From NCBI RefSeq assembly GCF_014648875.1, contig NZ_BMRY01000005.1, positions 186,001-250,000 of the forward strand: 64,000 bases of DNA, written 5' to 3'. This document shows, one piece after another, positions 45,019-53,617 of this stretch. Both the position numbers and the translations under genes were made by a program. The notes beneath the pieces are model-generated. The model ran no database searches, was not told where the DNA came from, and was given only the letters and a program-made list of their open reading frames with translations. Source of the stretch: Streptomyces parvus. GTDB taxonomy: Bacteria > Actinomycetota > Actinomycetes > Streptomycetales > Streptomycetaceae. The number at the start of each line of letters is the position of its first letter. Position 1 is the stretch's first letter.

Positions 45019-46656
45019 ATGCGCAGTGGAGCGAAGGTCGCCGTCGTGGGCGGTGCGTTCGTGCTGGTGGCCGGCGGGATCGGTTACGGGGCGTACAGCA
45101 TGCTCGGGGACACGGGCGACGGGGGCGGCGGTACGCAGAGCGCGTCCCAGTCGTCGAAGGTGAAAACGGGGCCGCCGAGCGCGGAGGAGATAGCCGAGAC
45201 GTCGAAGGGCTTCTTCGACGCGTGGGCGGCCGGGGACGCGTCGGCGGCGGCCGTCCTGACCAACAACGAGGCGGGCGCGGAGCCGGTGCTCGCCTCGTAC
45301 GGCGAGGACGCCCACATCGGCAAGATCAAGATCACCCCGGGCCCGGCCGTCGGCACGAAGGTCCCGTACACGGTCAAGGCCACCGTCGCGTACGAGGGGA
45401 AGTCGAAGCCCATCTCCTACGCCTCGGAACTGACGGTCGTCCGCGGCCTCACGACGGGCAAGGCCCTCGTCGACTGGGAACCGACGGTCGTACACCCGCA
45501 GTTGACTGAGGGCGCGACGCTGAAGACGGGCGAGTCCTCGACCCCGGCGATCGAAGCAGTCGACCGCAACGGCACGGTGCTGACGAAGGAGAAGTACCCC
45601 TCGCTCGGGCCGATCCTGGACACCCTGCGCCAGAAGTACGGGGAGAACTCGGGTGGTTCGGCCGGCATCGAGACCTGGATCGAGCCCGCCGACGCGTCCC
45701 AGCCGGACGTCAACCTGCTGACCCTGTCCAAGGGCAAGCCCGGCAAGGTCCAGACGACGCTGGACGCGAACGCGCAGGCGGCGGCCGAGCGGGCGGTGAA
45801 GAAGTTCTCGGAGGCGTCGGTGGTCGCGGTGAAGCCGTCGACGGGGGCGATCCGCGCGGTGGCCAACAACCCGGTGACCGAGTTCAACGTGGCGCTCCAG
45901 GGCAAGCAGGCGCCCGGCTCGACGCTGAAGATCATGACGGCGGCGATGCTGCTGGAGAAGGGGCTCGTCACGGCGAACGGGGCGGCGGAGTGCCCCAAGG
46001 ACGCGATGTACCAAAGCCGTTCCTTCCACAACCTGAAACACTTCGCGCTGCCGGACGGCTCCACCTTCACCCAGAGCTTCGCCAAGTCCTGCAACACCGC
46101 CTTCATCAAGCTCATCGACGACACGAAGGACGACGCCGCCCTCCCCAAGATCGCCCGGGATGTCTTCGGGATCGGCCTGAACTGGCAGACCGGTGTGGTC
46201 ACCACGGACGGCAGCGTGCCGGAGGAGGTGGGCGGCGAGGCGGCCGCCCAGTACATCGGGCAGGGCACGGTCCAGATGAACGTCCTCAACATGGCGTCCA
46301 TCACCGCGACGGCCCGCACCGGCACCTTCCGGCAGCCGATCATCGTCCCCCAGTCCCTGGACAACCGGGAGTTGGCGACGGCGTCGCGTTCGCTGTCGCC
46401 GTCCGTCACGCAGCAGCTCACGACGATGATGCGTGCCACGGCCGCCTGGGGCACGGGCGCGAAGGCCATGGCGGGCGTCGGCGGCGACAAGGGCGCGAAG
46501 ACCGGTTCGGCGGAGGTCGGCGGGCAGTCCACCTCGAACAGCTGGTTCACCGGCTTCAGCAACGACCTCGCGGCAGCGGCGGTCGTCCAGTCCGGCGGCC
46601 ACGGCGGCGACGCTGCGGGCCCGGTCGTGGCGGAGGTGCTGAAGGCGGGCGGCTGA
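45019..46656 (+). CDS. Penicillin-binding transpeptidase with NTF2-like domain
   Basis: A 545-residue class B PBP-like protein. The membrane anchor is at about 6-26 (VAVVGGAFVLVAGGIGYGAY), an NTF2/MecA_N-like domain at about 45-150 (AEEIAETSKGFFDAWAAGDA), then a transpeptidase domain. Catalytic motifs are STLK (Ser301, Lys304), SCN at 357-359 and KTGSAE starting at 494. It would cross-link peptidoglycan stem peptides outside the membrane. ATG 45019 with GGGGAGGGGG upstream is preferred to 44977. A palindrome lies just upstream. Confidence 0.92.
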   Translation: MRSGAKVAVVGGAFVLVAGGIGYGAYSMLGDTGDGGGGTQSASQSSKVKTGPPSAEEIAETSKGFFDAWAAGDASAAAVLTNNEAGAEPVLASYGEDAHIGKIKITPGPAVGTKVPYTVKATVAYEGKSKPISYASELTVVRGLTTGKALVDWEPTVVHPQLTEGATLKTGESSTPAIEAVDRNGTVLTKEKYPSLGPILDTLRQKYGENSGGSAGIETWIEPADASQPDVNLLTLSKGKPGKVQTTLDANAQAAAERAVKKFSEASVVAVKPSTGAIRAVANNPVTEFNVALQGKQAPGSTLKIMTAAMLLEKGLVTANGAAECPKDAMYQSRSFHNLKHFALPDGSTFTQSFAKSCNTAFIKLIDDTKDDAALPKIARDVFGIGLNWQTGVVTTDGSVPEEVGGEAAAQYIGQGTVQMNVLNMASITATARTGTFRQPIIVPQSLDNRELATASRSLSPSVTQQLTTMMRATAAWGTGAKAMAGVGGDKGAKTGSAEVGGQSTSNSWFTGFSNDLAAAAVVQSGGHGGDAAGPVVAEVLKAGG

Positions 46657-46704
46657 GGCCGGGCCGAAAGCCGGACCGAAGGCCGGGCCGAAAGCCGGGC
46701 CGAC
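46657..46704. repeat. 12-bp tandem repeat, four units
   Basis: Units GGCCGGGCCGAA, AGCCGGACCGAA, GGCCGGGCCGAA and AGCCGGGCCGAC follow directly after the PBP stop codon (a 24-bp unit twice, or a 12-bp unit four times). It occupies the gap to the convergent exonuclease gene. Confidence 0.85.
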
Positions 46705-46735
46705 GCGCCAGGTGTCCTCCGGCAGGCGGAGGGCC

Positions 46736-47308
46736 CTACCCCGTCGCCCAGTCCCCCCGCCCCACCAGATCCAGCACCAGGGCGGCGATGTTCCACGCGT
46801 CGTCGTCGCCCCGGTGGTGGCGGCCCTCCAGCGGGAGGCCGGCCGTCTCCAGGGCCTGGGCCATGCCGGGGCGGCGGCGCAGCCCGTACGAAGCGGTGAA
46901 GGCGATCTTGGCGTTCGTGTGGCGCTGCCCGAAGGGGTACGCCGTGCCCGTCGCCCGGCACTGGCGGGTGAACTGGTTACGGTCGTAGTCGCCCCAACTC
47001 GCCCACGGCAGCAACCCCGTACGGTGCTCGGCCGCCAGCACCCGGCAGGCCTCGGCGAACGGCAGGCCGGCGTCCACCTCCGCCTGCGTCAGCCCGGTCA
47101 GCTCCGTGCAGAACGGGCTGACCTTCGAGCGTGCGGGCCGGACCAGCAGCCGGTGCTTGGCGAGCCGTTCGCCCGCGCGCAGGTCGACCACCGTGAGACC
47201 GATCTCGATGATCTCGCTCACCTGGCCGGGCGGCGGCTGCCCCTCCCAGCAGGTCGCCTCGACGTCGACCACGTTCAGCAGGTACGCGTCCCGCTCCCCC
47301 ATGTCCAT
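46736..47308 (-). CDS. DEDDh-type 3'-5' exonuclease (KapD/ERI-1-like)
   Basis: A 190-residue exonuclease-fold protein. Exo I is NVVDVEATCW (Asp and Glu, about 12-21), Exo II is WASWGDYDRNQF, and Exo III is HHRGDDDAWNIA with the His and Asp. IIEIGLTVVDLRAGE and ELTGLTQAEVDAGLPF are typical of the ERI-1/KapD subgroup, which trims structured RNA ends. I use ATG 47308; the second ATG at 47302 is equally possible. It diverges from the YbaK-type gene and ends near the 12-bp repeat. Confidence 0.88.
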   Translation of the reverse strand: MDMGERDAYLLNVVDVEATCWEGQPPPGQVSEIIEIGLTVVDLRAGERLAKHRLLVRPARSKVSPFCTELTGLTQAEVDAGLPFAEACRVLAAEHRTGLLPWASWGDYDRNQFTRQCRATGTAYPFGQRHTNAKIAFTASYGLRRRPGMAQALETAGLPLEGRHHRGDDDAWNIAALVLDLVGRGDWATG

Positions 47309-47468
47309 GGGGCGAGCGTAGAAGCGCCGCCGACCCGGGGCATCCGGGTTTCGCGTCCCCACCCCCCCCCAGCGGGTCGCGGCACGCTGCGAGCTCGCGA
47401 CCGGCCCGGTCGGCCCACGCTCCGGAACCCCCTCGCGTGCATCGTGCACGGACCGCTAGCGTGCAGCC

Positions 47469-47978
47469 ATGAGCACACCCGAACCCGCAGAAACCGCACA
47501 CGTCTCCCCCGCCCACCCCCGGTTCGCGGAGGCGCTGGCCGAGCTGGGTCTCCAGGTCGAGGTACGCCGCTTTCCCGACGCGACCAGGACCGCCGCCGAG
47601 GCCGCGGCGGCGGTCGGCTGCGAGCTGAGCGAGATCGTCAAGTCGCTGGTCTTCACGGCGGACGGTGTGCCGGTCCTGGTCCTGATGGACGGGTCGTCGC
47701 GGGTGGACGTCGAGCTGGTACGCCGCGAACTCGGCGCGCAGAAGGTGGCGCGGGCGAACGCGGACCTGGTCAGGGAGACGACCGGGTACGCCATCGGCGG
47801 CGTACCCCCCTTCGGCCACGCCACGAAGACCCGCGTCCTGGCCGACCGGCGCCTCCTGGACCACGCGGTGGTGTGGGCGGCGGCGGGCACCCCGCACACG
47901 GTGTTCCCGCTCGACCCGAAAACGCTGATCGCCCACGCGGGCGCGACTGTCGCGGATGTGCGCGAGCCCGCCAAGTGA
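47469..47978 (+). CDS. YbaK/ProX-type aminoacyl-tRNA deacylase
   Basis: A 169-residue trans-editing-domain protein that hydrolyses mischarged aminoacyl-tRNA. The family pattern is RTAAEAAAAVGCELSEIVKSLVF with the essential Lys (about 60), then VLVLMDGSSRVD, and YAIGGVPPFGH near residue 110 as the GxxP loop. The stop overlaps the EamA start (GTGA). tRNA specificity cannot be read from the sequence. Confidence 0.92.
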   Translation: MSTPEPAETAHVSPAHPRFAEALAELGLQVEVRRFPDATRTAAEAAAAVGCELSEIVKSLVFTADGVPVLVLMDGSSRVDVELVRRELGAQKVARANADLVRETTGYAIGGVPPFGHATKTRVLADRRLLDHAVVWAAAGTPHTVFPLDPKTLIAHAGATVADVREPAK

Positions 47979-48826
47979 CCCCGCTGGTCGCCCTCGCGGT
48001 CCTCGTGGCCGCGGTCACGCACGCCAGTTGGAACGCCATCGCCCACGCGATCAAGGACCAGTTGGTCTCCTTCACGCTGATCTCCGGCGGCGGCCTGCTG
48101 ATCGGCGCGGCGATGGCCCTGTTCGCCCCGTTCCCGGCGGCGGCCGCCTGGCCGTACCTCCTGGTCTCGGCCGCGCTGCACGTGGCGTACATGATGCTGC
48201 TGATGCGCTCGTTCACGCTGGGCGACTTCGGCCAGATGTACCCCATCGCCCGGGGCACGGCCCCGCTGGTGGTGACGGTCCTGGCCGCGGTGTTCGTCGG
48301 CGAGCGCCCGGACGCCTGGGCCACGACGGGCGTGGCGGTGGCCTCGGCAGGACTGGTCGGCCTGGCGCTGTGGGGCATCCGGGGTTCCGGGAAGCGCCCG
48401 CACTGGCCGGCGATCGTGGCGGCCCTCGGCACGGGCCTGGCGATCGCCGGGTACACGACGGTGGACGGCGTGGGGGTACGGGCCTCCGGCACACCGCTCG
48501 GTTACGTCGCGTGGCTGATGATCCTGGAGGGCCTGGCGATCCCGGCGTACGCGTACTACCGCCGCCGCACCGAACTGGCGGCCCAGCTCCGCCCGTTCGT
48601 GGTACGGGGCCTGCTCGGCGCGGCCCTGTCGGTGGTCGCGTACGGCCTGGTGCTCTGGGCCCAGACGAGGGCCCCGCTCGCCCCGATCGCGGCGCTGCGC
48701 GAGTCGTCGATCATCGTGGGCGCGGCGATCGGCACGCTGTTCTTCAAGGAGCGCTTCGGGGCTCCGAGGATCGCGGCGGCGGGGCTGATGGTGGTGGGCA
48801 TCGGGCTGATGCTGCATACGAGCTGA
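47975..48826 (+). CDS. EamA/DMT-superfamily transporter
   Basis: A 283-residue protein with ten predicted membrane helices in two EamA halves. The first half has HASWNAIAHAIKD and FGQMYPIARGTAPLVVTVLA (family P-I-A-R-G motif). The second ends LAPIAALRESSIIVGAAIGTLFFKERFGAPRIAAAGLMVVGI. DMT transporters export or import amino acids, nucleotides or drugs; the substrate here is unknown. GTG start inside the deacylase stop. Confidence 0.92.
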   Translation: MTPLVALAVLVAAVTHASWNAIAHAIKDQLVSFTLISGGGLLIGAAMALFAPFPAAAAWPYLLVSAALHVAYMMLLMRSFTLGDFGQMYPIARGTAPLVVTVLAAVFVGERPDAWATTGVAVASAGLVGLALWGIRGSGKRPHWPAIVAALGTGLAIAGYTTVDGVGVRASGTPLGYVAWLMILEGLAIPAYAYYRRRTELAAQLRPFVVRGLLGAALSVVAYGLVLWAQTRAPLAPIAALRESSIIVGAAIGTLFFKERFGAPRIAAAGLMVVGIGLMLHTS

Positions 48827-48866
48827 TGCCCCCCGCTCCTCCGTACGGGCAGGGGCGAGGGGCATC
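48825..48866. terminator. Hairpin between convergent EamA and AGCS genes
   Basis: GATGCCCC (48825-48832) and GGGGCATC (48859-48866) form an 8-bp stem. Inner G/C-rich segments can also pair, so it may shorten the loop. It sits between convergent stops at 48826 and 48881. Confidence 0.6.
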
Positions 48867-48880
48867 GGGGGCCGTTCGGA

Positions 48881-50422
48881 TCAGACGGTCGCCTTCGTCG
48901 TCTCGTCGTCGGCGTCTCCGCCGGTTTCGTCGGAGCCGCCCGCCTTCCGGACCCGCACGTATTCAAGGAAGCTGTTCAGCTCGCGCTTGACGACGGGGGC
49001 GAGGAGGTACAGGCCGATGATGTTGACGACTGCGAGGGTGAAGAGCACCGCGTCGGCCAGGCTGATGAGGGTTTCCAGCGTGAGCAGGGACCCGGCGACG
49101 ACGAACAGCGTGTAGAGGCTCTTGTAGACGGTCTCGCTGGTGCGGCTGCGCCCGAAGAGGTGCGTCCAGGCCTTGAGGCCGTAGTAGCCCCAGGTGAGCA
49201 CCGTGGAGATCGCGAAGAGCATCACCGCGACGGTGAGGATGTACGGGAACCAGGGCAGCACGGTCTCGAACGCGTCCGAGGTGATCGTCACGCCGCCGAT
49301 GGACTCACCGTCACGGGCCTCGCCCCAGCTGGCGGGGTTGGCGATGACGATGGTCAGCGCGGTCATGGTGCAGATGATGACCGTGTCGATGAACGGCTCC
49401 AGCAGGGCGACCAGGCCCTCGCTGGCGGGGTGCTTGGTCTTGACCGCGGAGTGGGCGATCGGAGCGGAGCCGATACCGGCCTCGTTGGAGAACGCGGCGC
49501 GCTGGAAGCCGATGATCAGTGCGCCGAGGATGCCGCCCGCGACGCCTTCGGGGTTGAAGGCGCCCTCGATGATGGTGCCGATCGCGGCGGGCACGGCGGT
49601 GACGTTGACCAGGATGACGACGAGGCAGGCGACGATGTAGATGCCCGCCATCGCGGGAACCAGACGGCTGGTGACCGAGGCGATGGAGCGGATGCCGCCG
49701 AGCAGGACGATGCCGACGAGCGCGGCGATCAGGATGCCGAAGAAGAGAGCGCCGCCGGAGGAGCCCATCGCACCGTCCTCGCCGCCGGTGACGGAGACGA
49801 GCTGGGCGTAGGACTGGTTGACCTGGAAGAGGTTGCCGCCGAAGAGCCCGAAGAACAGGATCATGATCGAGGCGAGGACGGCGAGGACCTTGCCGAGGCT
49901 CTTGCCGTTCTTCCCGAAGCGTTCGGCGAGCCCCTTGGGCAGGTAGTGCATCGGTCCGCCGGAGACCGTGCCGTCGGCGTGGACCTCGCGGTACTTCACA
50001 CCGAGGGTGACCTCGACGAACTTGGTCGCCATGCCGAGCAGACCGCAGACGATCATCCAGAACGTGGCTCCGGCGCCACCGATGGAGACGGCCACGGCCA
50101 CACCCGCGATGTTGCCGAGGCCGACCGTGCCGGAGACGGCGGCGGTCAGCGCCTGGAAGTGGTTGACCTCGCCCGCCGAGTCCTTGTCGTCGTACTTGCC
50201 GCGCACCACGTCCACGGCGAGCCGGAACTTGCGCACCTGGACGAAGCCGAACCAGCCGGTGAAGACGAGGCCGGCCAGCGCCAGCCAGGTGACGATGAGC
50301 GGCACATCCGCGCCGGCGATGTTGACGGAGTAGAAGACGATCCCGCCGAGCCAGTCGGCTATGGGCTCGAAGAATCCGCTGACGGATTCATCGATGTTCT
50401 CGGTGATGGAGTCGAGTGACAC
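48881..50422 (-). CDS. Alanine/glycine:cation symporter (AGCS family)
   Basis: A 513-residue polytopic symporter for small amino acids with sodium or protons. The AGCS signature is QALTAAVSGTVGLGNIAGVAVAVSIGGAGATFWM (about 90-123). IGFQRAAFSNEAGIGSAPIAHSAVKTKHPASEGLVALLEPFIDT lies in the second half. About eleven membrane helices. GTG start at 50422 with GAGG eight bases upstream. Candidate Crp-like sequence lies about 235 bases upstream. Confidence 0.94.
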   Translation of the reverse strand: MSLDSITENIDESVSGFFEPIADWLGGIVFYSVNIAGADVPLIVTWLALAGLVFTGWFGFVQVRKFRLAVDVVRGKYDDKDSAGEVNHFQALTAAVSGTVGLGNIAGVAVAVSIGGAGATFWMIVCGLLGMATKFVEVTLGVKYREVHADGTVSGGPMHYLPKGLAERFGKNGKSLGKVLAVLASIMILFFGLFGGNLFQVNQSYAQLVSVTGGEDGAMGSSGGALFFGILIAALVGIVLLGGIRSIASVTSRLVPAMAGIYIVACLVVILVNVTAVPAAIGTIIEGAFNPEGVAGGILGALIIGFQRAAFSNEAGIGSAPIAHSAVKTKHPASEGLVALLEPFIDTVIICTMTALTIVIANPASWGEARDGESIGGVTITSDAFETVLPWFPYILTVAVMLFAISTVLTWGYYGLKAWTHLFGRSRTSETVYKSLYTLFVVAGSLLTLETLISLADAVLFTLAVVNIIGLYLLAPVVKRELNSFLEYVRVRKAGGSDETGGDADDETTKATV

Positions 50423-50884
50423 GTTGGCTACCTCGATGGCGCTGGAGCGGCGGACTTGGGGGTGCCTTCGCCGGTCGGCGTGCGATGGGGGGATGGGCGA
50501 ACGACGCTGTCCGAATGGCGACCCGCCGTAACCGCATGGGCGGACGACGTCGGTGATCGCTCTGATCTGCTGCCGGTTGGGGCCGGCACTCCACTGCGGC
50601 GGACGTTCCGCCCGCGAAGTTGGGCATTTGTACCACGCCGTTTACCCATCCTTTAGTGACCTGGATCACATTCTGCGAGATTGCGAGTGAAGATGCTGGG
50701 CAGGTGACGTCATCGTTATGCGGATTCCTGGATACGTTTATCGGACACCTATTTACGAGGCCGAGCGCCCTGGAACAGCCCGTGGCGACGTCGCCCGGCG
50801 GGCGGCGCCCGCGGTGCGCCTCAGTGACCGAGCCCAGCGCAGAGCTCCTCCACTGGGGCATGAGCGGACACTTCTCGCCGTCGT
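50423..50884. other. Intergenic region upstream of the AGCS gene
   Basis: No convincing gene in 462 bases. The segment from about 50630 to 50760 is less GC-rich and holds the GTGA-N6-TCAC sequence at 50656-50669. The AGCS promoter must lie here; the PucR-type gene ends at 50885. Confidence 0.5.
50656..50669. promoter_or_regulatory. Candidate Crp-type palindrome
   Basis: GTGA-CCTGGA-TCAC, followed by A, matches the general Crp palindrome TGTGA-N6-TCACA at nine of ten positions. It misses the fixed G of the reported S. coelicolor Crp consensus (GTG-N6-GNCAC). A Crp role in AGCS expression is possible but weakly supported. Confidence 0.35.
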
Positions 50885-52093
50885 CTAAGCCTTGTGTGCG
50901 GGCCAGCCGAGAATCCGGGCCCCGATGACAGCGGTCTGCAGGGCGTAGCGGCGCCGGGGGTCGGCAGGGTCGGACCCGGTGAGCTGGTGGATGCGTTCGA
51001 GGCGGTACGTGAGCGCCCGGACGCTCAAGGAGAGGCGCCGGGCGGCCTGGGTGGTGACACAACCGGAGTCGAAGTAGGCCGCGAGGGTCTCCAGATGCGG
51101 TTCCGGGCCTCCCCGGGCCTTCAGGAGCGGCCCCAGAGTGGTCCGGACGAGGTCCGCCATGGCCTGCCGGTCCCGCGTCAGCACCGGGTAGACGAGCAGG
51201 TCCGCGGCGTACAGCACCGGGTCCTCCAGGTCGAGACGGCCCGCCAGCTCCAGGGCCCGCAGAGCTTCCTCGTACGAGTGGACGACCCCACCGGCACCCG
51301 GGTGCGGCCGTCCGATCGCGGCCCGTCCGCCGTCGGTCGCGGCATGGGCCTGTTTGGCGAAGTACGTGAGGACCTGGCGCTGATCCCCGGGGGCGATACA
51401 GATCAGCCGGCCGTCCTTGGTGGTGAGCAGGATGCTGCGCTCCCCGAAACGACCGGTCACAGCCCGTTCGACGAGTCGGGGCACGGCGTCGCCCTCGGCG
51501 TACGGAACGGGACCTTCGGCCACAGCGACGGCGTGAGCGTGGGAGAACCGCAGCCCAAGCCGCTCGGCGCGTTCGGCCAGAAGCCCCGGTTCGCCGCTGC
51601 CGTACAGCAGGTCGTCGATGAACTCCCGGCGGGCCGCCTCCTGCCTCCGGACGGCGAGCTGCTCGGCGCGCTCATAGCCCTCGCAGAGTGCTTCGACGGC
51701 TCGTTGGGCGGCGGCGAGCACGCGGTCGGAACCCGCCGTCCCGGCGGGCCAGGCGGCCCGGGTCCGGGACAGGTGGTGCACGACCAGGGCCCGCAGGGTC
51801 GTGCCGCCGATCGCGGCCTCTTCCCCGAAGGACCGGAGCTCTTCCAACTCGCCCCCGTCGAGGTCCCTGCCCGTTGCCGCGACCGCGTCCAGCAGTGCTT
51901 CGAATCCGGGGCAGGTCCGTGCGCCCTCGGGCGGCTTCACCGGCGACCGAGAGGCCACGTACTCCTGGAGGACAGTGGGCTTGGGCGTCCGGCTCTCTGG
52001 CGCAGGTTCTCTTCCACGGCGGGCGGCCTTCCGAAGTCTCGGCAAGCGGAGGAACGGCTGTCCCTCCGACGCCGACCAGACTTCCCGGCACAC
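50885..52093 (-). CDS. PucR/CdaR-type transcriptional regulator
   Basis: A protein of up to 402 residues. The middle GGDEF-like/CdaR domain includes HAHAVAVAEGPVPY and ILLTTKDGRLICIAPGD. The C-terminal PucR HTH is LETLAAYFDSGCVTTQAARRLSLSVRALTYRLERIHQLTGSDPADPRRRYALQTA (about 340-395). The start is uncertain: GTG 52093 gives a 28-residue basic leader, and a shorter start near VLQEYVASRSPVKPPEG is plausible. Such regulators often control nitrogen or antibiotic genes. The adjacent AGCS gene, same strand and downstream, is a possible target. Confidence 0.85.
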   Translation of the reverse strand: MCREVWSASEGQPFLRLPRLRKAARRGREPAPESRTPKPTVLQEYVASRSPVKPPEGARTCPGFEALLDAVAATGRDLDGGELEELRSFGEEAAIGGTTLRALVVHHLSRTRAAWPAGTAGSDRVLAAAQRAVEALCEGYERAEQLAVRRQEAARREFIDDLLYGSGEPGLLAERAERLGLRFSHAHAVAVAEGPVPYAEGDAVPRLVERAVTGRFGERSILLTTKDGRLICIAPGDQRQVLTYFAKQAHAATDGGRAAIGRPHPGAGGVVHSYEEALRALELAGRLDLEDPVLYAADLLVYPVLTRDRQAMADLVRTTLGPLLKARGGPEPHLETLAAYFDSGCVTTQAARRLSLSVRALTYRLERIHQLTGSDPADPRRRYALQTAVIGARILGWPAHKA

Positions 52094-52141
52094 CAGCGCT
52101 CATGGAGACGCGTTGCCCGCATCCTACTGGCGGGCGGTCGT

Positions 52142-52351
52142 TCAGCGCCTTGCTGCGTACGCGACGAAGCCGGCCCAGGCGGCGGGTGTGAGGGCGAGGC
52201 GGGGGCCGTGGAGGTTCTTGGAGTCGCGTACGTGGACGGCGTCGGGGGCGGTCGCGACCTCGACGCACTCGTTGCTGTTGCTGCTGTCGCTGTAGCTGCT
52301 CTTGAACCAGCGAAGCTCGGACGCGTTCCGGGCAGCGATCTTCTGGGTCAC
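52142..52351 (-). CDS. DUF397 protein (copy 1)
   Basis: A 69-residue protein of the DUF397 family. The core is ELRWFKSSYSDSSNSNECVEVA, then VHVRDSKNLHGPRLALTPAAWAGFVAYA, all hallmark strands. DUF397 proteins are small partners of XRE regulators such as WhiJ in Streptomyces development. A GTG start at 52351 follows GGGAG. It is a duplicate of the gene just upstream, 16 bases away. Confidence 0.92.
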   Translation of the reverse strand: MTQKIAARNASELRWFKSSYSDSSNSNECVEVATAPDAVHVRDSKNLHGPRLALTPAAWAGFVAYAARR

Positions 52352-52367
52352 GTCACTCCCGATGAAG

Positions 52368-52577
52368 TCAGTGGGCTGCGGCGTACGCGACAAAGCCCGA
52401 CCACGCGGCAGGCGTGACAGCAAGGCGAGGGCCGTGCGTGTTCTTGGAGTCGCGTACGTGGACGGCGTCGAGGGCAGTCGCGACCTCGACGCACTCACTG
52501 CCGTTACTGCTGTCGCTGTAACTGCTCTTGAACCAGTGCAGTTCGGAGGCGTTTCCAGCGAGCGGCTTGCCCATCAT
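52368..52577 (-). CDS. DUF397 protein (copy 2)
   Basis: A 69-residue DUF397 protein nearly identical to copy 1 through ELHWFKSSYSDSSNGSECVEVA and the C-terminal PRLAVTPAAWSGFVAYA. Only the N terminus (MMGKPLAGNAS versus VTQKIAARNAS) and a few positions differ, so this is a recent tandem duplication. Its ATG overlaps the stop of the XRE gene (ATGA); the second Met, one codon on, has better ribosome-site spacing. Confidence 0.92.
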   Translation of the reverse strand: MMGKPLAGNASELHWFKSSYSDSSNGSECVEVATALDAVHVRDSKNTHGPRLAVTPAAWSGFVAYAAAH

Positions 52578-53452
52578 GTCTCTCCCAGCACGTGCTCGAT
52601 GAAGGCCGTCGACTCCCGAGGGGTGAGGGCCTGGGCCCGGATCATGCCACACCGCAGATCAAGGATTCGGACCTGCTTCGGATCCGAGACCGGCCGCCCG
52701 CCGAACGCCCCCTCGGACCGTCCTACCGCCGAGCCGTCCTTGAACTTCAGCACCTGGATCTCCCCATCGATTCCTGCATGCTCCTCCAGGCCCATCGGCA
52801 TCACCTGAAGCGTGACGTTGCGCAACTCGCCGACGAACAAGAGGTGTTCCAGCTGGCGGCGTAACACCATCTTGCCTCCGAGCGGACGGCGTAGCACCAC
52901 CTCTTCCAAGACGAATCCGAGTGTCGGGGCAGGCGACCGCTCGAAGATGGCCTGCCGAGCCATACGCGCGGCTACTCCGCGTTCGATCTCCTCCTGCGGG
53001 TAAGCAGGCTGGCGCATCGAGAACAGCGCTCGCGCGTACTCAGTCGTCTGCAACAGGCCGTGGACACTGCTGCTGCCGTATGCCAGCACCTCCACGGCGG
53101 CGGCCTCCAGCTTCGCCAGCTCCCGGATCTTCTTCGGATACCGGACCTCCGCGATATCCGGTTTCATCGCCGCAAGCTTGCCGCCCGCCCCCACCGCCAC
53201 GTCCACCGCATCCATGAACTCCGGGCGCGGAATGCGGCTCCCACCCTCGACCTTGTAGATCAGGTCCTCGCCATACCCCAGCATCGACCCCAGCTCACCG
53301 GCCCGCAGGCCCGCCGCCTCGCGCCACGTCTTGATCTGGCGGCCCACCGCTGCGACGACCGCCGCGCCCGATTCATCGTTCGGGTCGACCTCCCAACCGG
53401 GCTCGTCCACGGCCTCGTTGCCGCGCTCCGTACCGTCATCGACCATGCTCAT
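52574..53452 (-). CDS. XRE-family regulator with DUF5753 domain (WhiJ-like), TTA codon
   Basis: A 292-residue regulator. The HTH is at about 38-90 (IKTWREAAGLRAGELGSMLG, YGEDLIYKVEGGSRIPRPEF). The DUF5753 C-terminal domain has VHGLLQTTEYARALF, RQAIFERSPAPTLGFVLEEVVLRRPLGG and VTLQVMPMG, then the usual FIEHVL end. It is coupled to two DUF397 genes and divergent from an ATPase gene, the standard developmental-regulator arrangement around WhiJ. Codon 197 (52862-52864, in GKMVLRRQ) is TTA, so translation should depend on the bldA tRNA. ATG 53452 (MSMVDD) is chosen; 53446 is an alternative. Confidence 0.92.
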   Translation of the reverse strand: MSMVDDGTERGNEAVDEPGWEVDPNDESGAAVVAAVGRQIKTWREAAGLRAGELGSMLGYGEDLIYKVEGGSRIPRPEFMDAVDVAVGAGGKLAAMKPDIAEVRYPKKIRELAKLEAAAVEVLAYGSSSVHGLLQTTEYARALFSMRQPAYPQEEIERGVAARMARQAIFERSPAPTLGFVLEEVVLRRPLGGKMVLRRQLEHLLFVGELRNVTLQVMPMGLEEHAGIDGEIQVLKFKDGSAVGRSEGAFGGRPVSDPKQVRILDLRCGMIRAQALTPRESTAFIEHVLGET

Positions 53453-53526
53453 GCGAGCCCCCGCTTCCGACGTGCGTGCCGTTCCCACCTCAACCGCTTC
53501 CGTTTCCCGCACGTCACCGCCGACAG

Positions 53527-53554
53527 CCCGGACAACACCGGACAAGCCCCGGAC
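53527..53554. promoter_or_regulatory. Three phased CCGGACA direct repeats
   Basis: CCGGACA occurs at 53527-53533, 53537-53543 and 53548-53554, start-to-start 10 and 11 bases, about one helical turn each. It lies between the divergent XRE and ATPase genes (75 bases from the former, 64 from the latter). A cooperative binding site for the XRE/DUF397 system is the likely reading. Confidence 0.6.
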
Positions 53555-53617
53555 AGTGACCGTACGCAACGACTGCATCACTGGGAAAGGTACGCCGGGG
53601 CGGCCACGCTGAGTGAC

